A stretch of 64,000 bases of DNA, taken from NCBI GenBank assembly GCA_016717325.1, contig JADKFV010000004.1:1-64000 (forward strand), given 5' to 3'. The notes under the pieces are model-generated. The model worked only from the letters and a program-made list of their open reading frames with translations, was not told where the DNA came from and ran no database searches. Of the stretch, positions 57,133-64,000 are shown in pieces; position 1 is the first letter of the stretch; every line of letters begins with the position of its first letter. Origin of the DNA: Bacteroidota bacterium. Lineage in GTDB: Bacteria > Bacteroidota > Bacteroidia > AKYH767-A > OLB10. A program made the translations under genes and the position numbers.

Positions 57133-57975
57133 TTTATTTATAGTTTTAAAAAATTATTTTTTACAATTTCAATGCACACAAACTGTGCATCCGGGGCGCG
57201 AAGTAACGCAATTTCGTTTTACAAATCTACACCAATACTTAGTCAATGTTTGATGAGTAATCGCACGAAAAAAACAACGAATGAAAAAATCACTATCAAT
57301 ACTTTTATTGCGGGAGGCGGTGGCCTCTCCGGTGTGGCAAGCTAAAGCTTGCCACACAAGATTTACTAAGGCACATCATTGCAACTCAACCATAATTGCG
57401 CATCATATTTATTAAACTTGTTGCTAAAAATGCACAAACCCCATCGGTATAAAACATCCGCAACAACTATTGCAACTTAAATCATAATTGCGCTTCCTGT
57501 TTTTTCTAAACTTGCAAAGCGAAATGAATCAACCATTATATGTAGGGATTTGAAAAATTATTTTAAAATTATTTTTGCTTGAAAGAATCAATTGCATAAT
57601 TAATTGTGATGAATTTAATTCCGATTTTAAAAAAAAATTATTTGGGATTTGTGAGTGGGAAAAAGATTAATCTTTTTGGTAGCAGAAATTTCGCTTTTCT
57701 ATTTTTAAATTATTGATAGTGGTTTTAATTGCTCGACAAAAAAAAATCATTAAAGTTTGGCTGTATTTTCAATTATTTATTTTCAATAAAACTTATCAAA
57801 CTTTTTAGCGTGAGTATTTCATCGGCTTGTATTTTTATAATTTGTTTTTGTTGTTATATGGTTTCGTCTTTACTTGTGAGTAATTCCTTCAGGTACTCTT
57901 GGCTATTGTGATAATCGGATATAACACCACTGTTTACATTTTGATTGTTGAAGTTGCCAAAATAAAATACAATGA
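57133..57975. other. Gene-free stretch
   Basis: About 840 bases of AT-rich sequence with no convincing frame. The only structure is a perfect 12-bp hairpin, gtgtggcaagct/agcttgccacac (57332-57357), with a smaller one (gaggc/gcctc) just before it. It lies between the start of DUF1015 and the end of the XRE gene, both on the minus strand. Confidence 0.6.
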
Positions 57976-58353
57976 TTAATTCCGCTGCATTTTCATTCTC
58001 GAAATTTCTTCTTTTAGCCTTTGGTTTTCATTGCGAAGCAAATCATTGTTTTCTACAAGCAATTTAATTTCTTCGCTCGAATAATGATGATTAACAATTC
58101 CATTGTGGTTGTGGTGTACATCATAATACGTGCGTTCATCAAATTCTAAAAGTTTGAAAATAGTAGTGTTCAATTTTTCGGCAATTTTTACGAGCCTCGA
58201 AAAAGTAAAATCAGAAATATTACGTTCTATATCTCCGTAACCTGTTGTACTCATTTCCAATTCGGTAGACATATACTCTTGTGTGTAGTTGTTCAATTCC
58301 CTTAATTTTTTAATATTATGTGCTACGCGCTCTTTAATATTTGAAGTTTGCAT
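57976..58353 (-). CDS. XRE-family transcription regulator with coiled-coil tail
   Basis: 125 residues: HTH_3 domain about residues 8-65 (RVAHNIKKLRELNNYTQEYM; MSTTGYGDIERNISDFTFSR), then a His-rich linker (DVHHNHNGIVNHHY) and a leucine/asparagine coiled coil (VENNDLLRNENQRLKEEISR). Probably a dimeric DNA-binding repressor; target unknown. The His-rich linker might bind metal; that is speculation. Confidence 0.85.
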   Translation of the reverse strand: MQTSNIKERVAHNIKKLRELNNYTQEYMSTELEMSTTGYGDIERNISDFTFSRLVKIAEKLNTTIFKLLEFDERTYYDVHHNHNGIVNHHYSSEEIKLLVENNDLLRNENQRLKEEISRMKMQRN

Positions 58354-58372
58354 ATTTGTGATTTATTTTGAG

Positions 58373-58380
58373 CAAATATA
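58373..58380 (-). promoter_or_regulatory. Possible -7 box for the XRE gene
   Basis: On the minus strand TATATTTG fits TAnnTTTG, 20 bases ahead of the start. No -33 box is evident. Confidence 0.35.
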
Positions 58381-58483
58381 TAAATTATCTGTTTAGTACA
58401 CATTTTATCGGAATGGCTTGATAATTTGTCGGCCATACTAATATATTCTCAGAAATGACGGTAGTTTTTAATATTTTAGTAAC

Positions 58484-58491
58484 TAACTTTG
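58484..58491 (+). promoter_or_regulatory. Probable -7 box for the 58561 gene
   Basis: TAACTTTG fits TAnnTTTG, with a weak T-run (gttttt) near the -33 position. The leader would be about 63 bases. Confidence 0.4.
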
Positions 58492-58560
58492 GAACATAAT
58501 TAATTGCAGAAATATTAGAAATTATTTTAATATTCTTCTTTCAAAAAGAAAAACTTCACC

Positions 58561-59187
58561 ATGATAAAACACACTCGCAACCACATATGCTTATTTGCAA
58601 TTTTTTGTTTTTTATTTTCTAGCTGCCGCAAAGTGAAAAACGATCAAATAAAAGTAACCATCTATGTAAAGGAATACAAAACCGAAAAGCCTATTGCCAA
58701 TGCAATAGTCAGTATTACGCGAGGCGATGCTTACTATGGCAGCCATTTGGTTACCACACTCACCACAAATGAAAATGGCGAAGCCTATTATGATGAAATT
58801 GTTGACATGGATTTTCTTTATAGGGTTCAAGCTAGAAAAGATGGATATATTGATGAAAACCAGCAATCACCAATTTCAGCTGGTAAGAAAAATCAAAAAC
58901 AATTATTGATATTATATACCGAAAGCTACGTGAAACTGCATGTGAAAAATGTGAATCCTTTTAATCAGTATGATTTAATTAGATTTGGAATTGGTTGTAC
59001 AGCACTATACTTTCAAGGAAATAATGTGGATACAACAATAGCATTTTGTGACAATGGTTTCACCTTTAGGGGCAATTTTCAATACAATTATGCTTGTATA
59101 GCAACGAAGAACAATTTAGATTCCATCATTTATTTCTCATTAGTTCCAAAACCAAACGACACAATTACAGTAAATATAAACTACTAA
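58561..59187 (+). CDS. Lipoprotein with carboxypeptidase-regulatory-like domain, unknown function
   Basis: 208 residues. Signal with lipobox (LFAIFCFLFSSC, Cys22). The region VTIYVKEYKTEKPIANAIVS ... TNENGEAYYDEIV resembles the beta-sandwich carrier domain of carboxypeptidase regulatory-like type, with the GxA/T-T-D-xNG pattern. The last 90 residues are not recognised. The next gene begins 11 bases later, so they are probably expressed together. Confidence 0.65.
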   Translation: MIKHTRNHICLFAIFCFLFSSCRKVKNDQIKVTIYVKEYKTEKPIANAIVSITRGDAYYGSHLVTTLTTNENGEAYYDEIVDMDFLYRVQARKDGYIDENQQSPISAGKKNQKQLLILYTESYVKLHVKNVNPFNQYDLIRFGIGCTALYFQGNNVDTTIAFCDNGFTFRGNFQYNYACIATKNNLDSIIYFSLVPKPNDTITVNINY

Positions 59188-59198
59188 AACAAAATTTT

Positions 59199-62100
59199 AT
59201 GAAAAAAATGTTATTCGCCATTTTATGTGGCCTGCTCTTCTATTGCCCACTATCGGCACAAATAGATAGTATGTTTTATTTTGTTGATAAAACAACTTTG
59301 ACCAATGATGTTATTTGTCCATACACAGACTCAACTTATTGGGGGAGGTATAATGGGCATCAAAATGTTAAGTGTAAAAACTTATCCTCAACTACTATTT
59401 ATCGTGATTTACTACATTGGACTTTAGGAGTAAATACTAGATTGAGTGCCGATAGCATTTTAACAAAAGCATACAAGGAAATCCAGGATCAAAACAGAAT
59501 TGCATTGTTTATTATTAACTATCAATATACAAAAATTAAGCTTAATGCATTGAAAGATAGTCTGTTAACACTTGACAATGGCATATATCATGATGTTGTG
59601 CCACGTGCACAAACTCCATTCGAAAATGATACTTTGTTTGTGGCCGCTCCACTGAATAGATAAGATACACTATGGAGCTAAAACATTTTTAATAAGCCGT
59701 GACTATTATATTTCAAATTTGCCCGATCCGACTCAAATACAAATTGATTTTGATGATGGATTGGGTTATCGCAATGTTGCATTTGGGCAAAGCATAACAA
59801 TAAATTATGCCAATGATACTGTACGCCATATTTTGACGAAATTTATTTACCCGAATTATACTTTAGGAGGAGGTGCCGAAAGCGCAATAGAAAATTGTGC
59901 TTGCGGATTTCCCAATATTGACGAATTTATTAATCAGGCATCCACCATTCCTGTTACTAGTCCGGCACCTTATAATATATACTCCAATTACGGTCAACAA
60001 TACGACCCAAATATAACCGGAATTTCCTATGCTAATGTTTATTTAAAATATGGGGCAGGCCACTATGGCCAATTAGTAAAGCCGTTAATATTTGTTGAAG
60101 GTATCGACTTTGGTTATCATTCCGACTTTTCGGGTTTGCCATGCAGCCCATACACTCACACCATAAGAAATGGTGATGTTGGGTGGTGCGAATTTTGGGG
60201 CGAAAATCTCGATTATCCTGAATTTAAACATTCACCACAGTTATTAAATTCACTATTAGCACAAGGTTATGATATAATGTTTGTTGACTTTCTTGATGGG
60301 GCCGATTTTATTCAACGCAATGCCATGGTTTTAGTTTCGCTTTTAAACACTATACAAACGCGGCAAGCCACCGGAGGTTATTATCATGAGCCATCGGTTG
60401 TAATAGGTGCAAGCATGGGAGGGCAAGTTGCAAAATATGCGCTTGATTATATGGAGCAAAATGGAATGAAACATTGTACACGAACTTACGCTTCGTTCGA
60501 CTCTCCCCAACAAGGCGCAAATATTCCTTTGTCTTTGCAACAATGGTTAAACTTTTTTGCAAAAAAAGGTGATATACCGATAATTCAAAGTACTCCGCTT
60601 GAGAAGGTACAATCCAAACTCGATAGACCAGCCACAAGGCAATTATTGGTGCGGCATTACGATGTCAACAATAACAGTCAATATCGAATACCATTTCAAA
60701 CCATGATGAACAACCTTGGCTATCCAAAACATTTACGCAAAGTAGCCATTTCTTGTGGCAGCAAAACGGGGGTGAAACAACTAAACTTTGCCGATGGTCA
60801 AATGATGGTAAAAACTGAATGGGCGCCTGTACTTTGTGGTGCTACTCCATTTATACAAGGCGATTGTTGGTCAACAGGAATTCCCAATTATTCCTTGGTC
60901 GAACACCAAAAGCAACAGGCATCGCTTGCCTTTCTTTTATTGCCAGTAATAGCATTCTTTGTCCACCATGTGGCACATTGTTATGCTTCGCCTGTGCAAA
61001 CATCAATAGTAACTTTGGTCACGAAAATATTACACAATCAACCTCTTTGCCACTGTGGGATAATGCACCCGGTGGTTTTAGAAGTACAGCCTTTGAATTG
61101 GCTACAGAATATAATGATGCACTTCCAAATGGTTTTGGCTCCGCCACTTCATTTCCTGGTGCGCTAGATGCAAATGAATGTTTTATTCCAACAATTAGTG
61201 CTTTGGATTTAAACACCGGTAATTTGACAATTGCGGTGACCACATATTTACCAAACGATAATTTTCCCTTGCCAAATTTATACCCTTTCGATGCATACTA
61301 TGCATCAAATGATAATATAGGCCATGTAGAATTAGAAAATATGGCACAGGCACCCTATTCAAACCTAGATTGGAGCCTAAAAGAAATATTAAATAGTGAG
61401 CCAATATTGCCTTGGGTGCTAAGCACAAACTCACCAAATAGTGGTGTATATAATTTTGGTCGCATACAGAACAAATTGCTTACTCAGTGCAAAATAGAAA
61501 ATGGTGCAAAATTGTACGTAAATGGCAATTTACAAACAGATTTTGCTGGCGGCACTCTTCCTATGCCATCTGATGGTACAAGTGCCCCTATACAAGGCTC
61601 TCTATTTGAAATGCAAACGTGCGATTGCAATGGCGTGGTAGTTGAAATAAAAAGTGGTGCGGAATTTATACTTGGCGAGGCAAATCCAAACAACAAGGCC
61701 ATAGTACATTTCAATAGCGGCAGCACATTAATAATACGCAATGGTGGCAAATTAAAAATAAATGATAACAGCAAATTAATTATAGAAAGTGGTGCAACCA
61801 TTATTTACGAACCCGGAGCCGAAATACAACTCCTTGGCGATAATGCTGTATTAGACATTGCCGGCACCCTCGATATAAAAGACAATGCTACATTTACTTT
61901 TACACATCCGGGCACTAACGGTGGCTATATACGTATGAGCAATACTACCACATGGCCAAGCAAAAACATAATTGCCGGCACCAATTGCAAAATGGAATTT
62001 ACCGGATTTGGCAAATTAGATAAAGTATTGGAGGTAGCACAAGAATCGTTATACGACCCACAAAATCATAATTTCGTACATGTTCACATTATTAATGGCT

Positions 62101-63957
62101 TGGTAGATTTTACATACAACGATGCACGTATAGCCATGGATAGCAAAAAGTATTTTGCCAATAGCACCTTTATTGCAAACGGAGGAGCACAAGGCATTTC
62201 TCGTGGAATAGAATTTTATGGCAACGGCACCGACTATATACAAAAATTGCGATTTTAAGAATTTAAACAATGGCATATCGGGTTCGTTGTTTTATGGTGG
62301 GCATCCGCTTAGTGTTTCGCTTTGCAATTTTACTAATTGCACACAGCCCATTAAAATAGTTGGCGAAGCATTGTATGCCCGCGATTTAAATATGGTTTTT
62401 TGCACCAAAGGCATTCAATTGGAGGCCACTACAAAGGCCAGCTATATTCATAATGTATTTTTCGAAAGCTCGGGCCAAAATGGTTATGGGTTTAAAATAA
62501 ACAACAGCACTGGTGCCGGTATATATCGACAATTCAACGGTGAATAATGGTTTGATTTGCGCTGGTGGTTCAGTGGGTATAGATGGTGTTCAACTGGAAG
62601 GTGGCGATTTAAATATAAAGTGCAGCGTTTTTTCAAATATGGATAATGGCATATCGGTTGGCAATGGTGGTTTTATAGATTTGAGTACACTTTCGCAAAA
62701 CGGTTATGTAAACTTAACCAATAATTATTTTGCCCTTAAATTTGATAAAGCCGAAGGGTTTCAATTTCAAAACGGGTTTAATAATTTTGCGTTTATGGAT
62801 GATGCTTGCCAAGTTTCAACACAAGTAAATATTATTGGCAGCATATTGAAACCTTTGGCAGGCCCGGCTATAAATACTAATTGCGACAACAATGGCTGGT
62901 ATGCACCCGATGGAAGTCAACTATTTGCCCCACCCATCAATTTAATAAATTACGATTTAGAATTATGCTCACAATCGCAAGGTCAATGCACTCCATTATT
63001 ACTAACCGATGCTAGCCCGTCACCATATAGTGGATGCTCGCACGATGACCCATGTCCCAGTCCGCCTTGTGATATTGCGGCAAGGGTGAGTTTGAATAAT
63101 GTGCGCAACATCACTACAGCATACTTCAACAATATTCCGTTGGACGAAGCAATAAATGATGCATTTGGTGCTACAGATACAACATTAGCCAGTGTTATGA
63201 ATGCTATGAATTTGCTTAGCGAAATAATAGATGTGAATATGGCAAAACCTACAATTGATGAACAATTTGCAGATGGTTTTGCATACCGCGGTATGCAGCA
63301 AACATTATCATTGATGACATCACTAAAGCAAAAGTTTGGCCTTACTACTAATTTGCAAACATATTTTTCGAATTTGCTCACCAAAATAGATTCAAAATAA
63401 ATGACGCAGTAACTTTAGGAGATAGTGACCGCTTTACCTTTTACACACTCGACAAAGCCCAAGTGTATATGCTGAAAAATGATTTTGATGCTGCATTGTT
63501 AGTTCTTAACAATTTGAAAAATAATAGCATTGTGACTAACATAGAATACATCAATTATTGGCACTGTATAGCATCTTTGCAAAACCAAGTATTGCTTGGC
63601 ACTTTAGACAAAACAGAATTTATTGCTTCACTTACTGCATGCGTACCACTACAGTATGCACGTTTCCAAACTGCAAATATTAAAGAGCCAAACCATAACA
63701 ACTTTGAAGGTGATAATAATTTTAATATTAATTCAATTGATGGAACAATCAATTTAACGTACAAAAGTTCATTAAACGAAAATGTAACAATTACTATATA
63801 CGATGCATTGGGTAACAGATTGCTAAACCAAACTGAGAAAATGCAAATTGGAATCAATAAATTTGAATTTAAAAACCTAAATTTAAGCCAAGCCATTTAT
63901 TTAATGCAATGCACCACAGCCACCGCAAAACAAAGTCGAAAATTTTTAGTTCAGTAA
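59199..63957 (+). CDS. Giant secreted lipase-like / beta-helix protein with T9SS tail, about five frame breaks
   Basis: About 1,580 residues when joined. Signal peptide MKKMLFAILCGLLFYCPLSA. Around 59720-60900 is an alpha/beta-hydrolase-like region: KPLIFVEGIDFGYHSDFSG, LLNSLLAQGYDIMFVDFLDG (strand with Asp), VVIGASMGGQVAKYALDYME (G-x-S-x-G nucleophile elbow), TYASFDSPQQGANIPLSLQQ. From about 61000 come Cys-containing segments, then parallel beta-helix repeats (VEIKSGAEFILGEANPNNK; KLIIESGATIIYEPGAEI). A sorting tail closes it (NVTITIYDALGNRLLN to KFLVQ). Breaks: ~59655-59665, ~60890-60990, A5 62242-62246, ~62515-62520, A4 63394-63397. Confidence 0.75.
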
Positions 63958-63975
63958 AGAAATACCAAACTTCGA

Positions 63976-64000
63976 AAAGCCTCAAATTTTTTGAGGCTTT
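63976..64000 (+). terminator. Intrinsic terminator after the giant secreted protein
   Basis: aaagcctcaaa (63976-63986) pairs with tttgaggcttt (63990-64000) over a three-base loop, 19 bases after the stop. The final T-run continues to the window edge. It could serve both strands. Confidence 0.85.

Noticed and set aside
57133..57975. Short frame at 57729-57911 (60 residues)
   Set aside because: Phe/Ile/Ser-rich from AT-rich DNA, no ribosome-site or promoter context, no family resemblance.

Overview
The window comes from a low-GC member of the Bacteroidota. The evidence is type IX secretion (T9SS) C-terminal sorting tails on many secreted proteins, SprB repeats, TAnnTTTG-type promoter boxes, the adk-obgE neighbourhood, RNase Y next to zapA, a PafA-type phosphatase and many lipoproteins. 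It looks closer to Chitinophagales or Sphingobacteriia-like lineages than to Bacteroidales, but I cannot place it further from sequence alone. No rRNA, tRNA, CRISPR array or prophage was seen.

Layout. (1) 1-7549, plus strand: the end of a large beta-helix surface protein, then two paralogous propeller proteins produced by an old segmental duplication, all with T9SS tails. (2) 7550-13750: holB, a membrane glycosyltransferase with TPRs, a TerB-like gene and a damaged EamA exporter, separated by hairpin-rich repeats. (3) 13890-23848, minus strand: a redox cluster with a small Tat protein, a Tat-exported ferredoxin, an NrfD quinol subunit, a membrane-anchored Ig-like protein, a monoheme cytochrome c, a YceI-like lipoprotein, an ethylbenzene-dehydrogenase-type cytochrome, a second cytochrome lipoprotein, a DUF5777 barrel and a DUF4369-like lipoprotein. 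An IS3-family element sits in the middle. No molybdopterin catalytic subunit is present, which makes this the best candidate for an undescribed system. (4) 24381-31096: DUF2809, GNAT, adk, a four-helix-bundle gene between oppositely oriented repeat arrays, obgE, PAP2, crcB and pafA. (5) 31638-37095: three more secreted proteins (SprB-repeat and T9SS types). (6) 37281-52075, minus strand: a surface glycan locus running wzm, wzt, methyltransferases, a polysaccharide deacetylase, seven glycosyltransferases (one internally deleted), an O-antigen ligase/polymerase, a DegT aminotransferase and a phosphoglycosyl transferase. (7) 52136-57132: rny, a probable structured RNA, zapA with a coiled-coil partner, truncated haemoglobin and DUF1015. 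(8) 57976-64000: an XRE regulator, a lipoprotein and a roughly 1,580-residue lipase-like/beta-helix/T9SS protein ending at a clear terminator.

The secreted T9SS proteins and the glycan locus may work together, because in T9SS bacteria cargo is commonly anchored to a surface lipopolysaccharide after its tail is cut.

About twenty reading-frame breaks are present, most of them at short homopolymers and several in genes that should be essential or conserved (rny, wzt, the ferredoxin). I read most of these as sequencing or assembly errors and annotate the genes as whole. The glycosyltransferase at 48401-49259 and the small truncated duplicates look genuinely decayed; the EamA gene may be.
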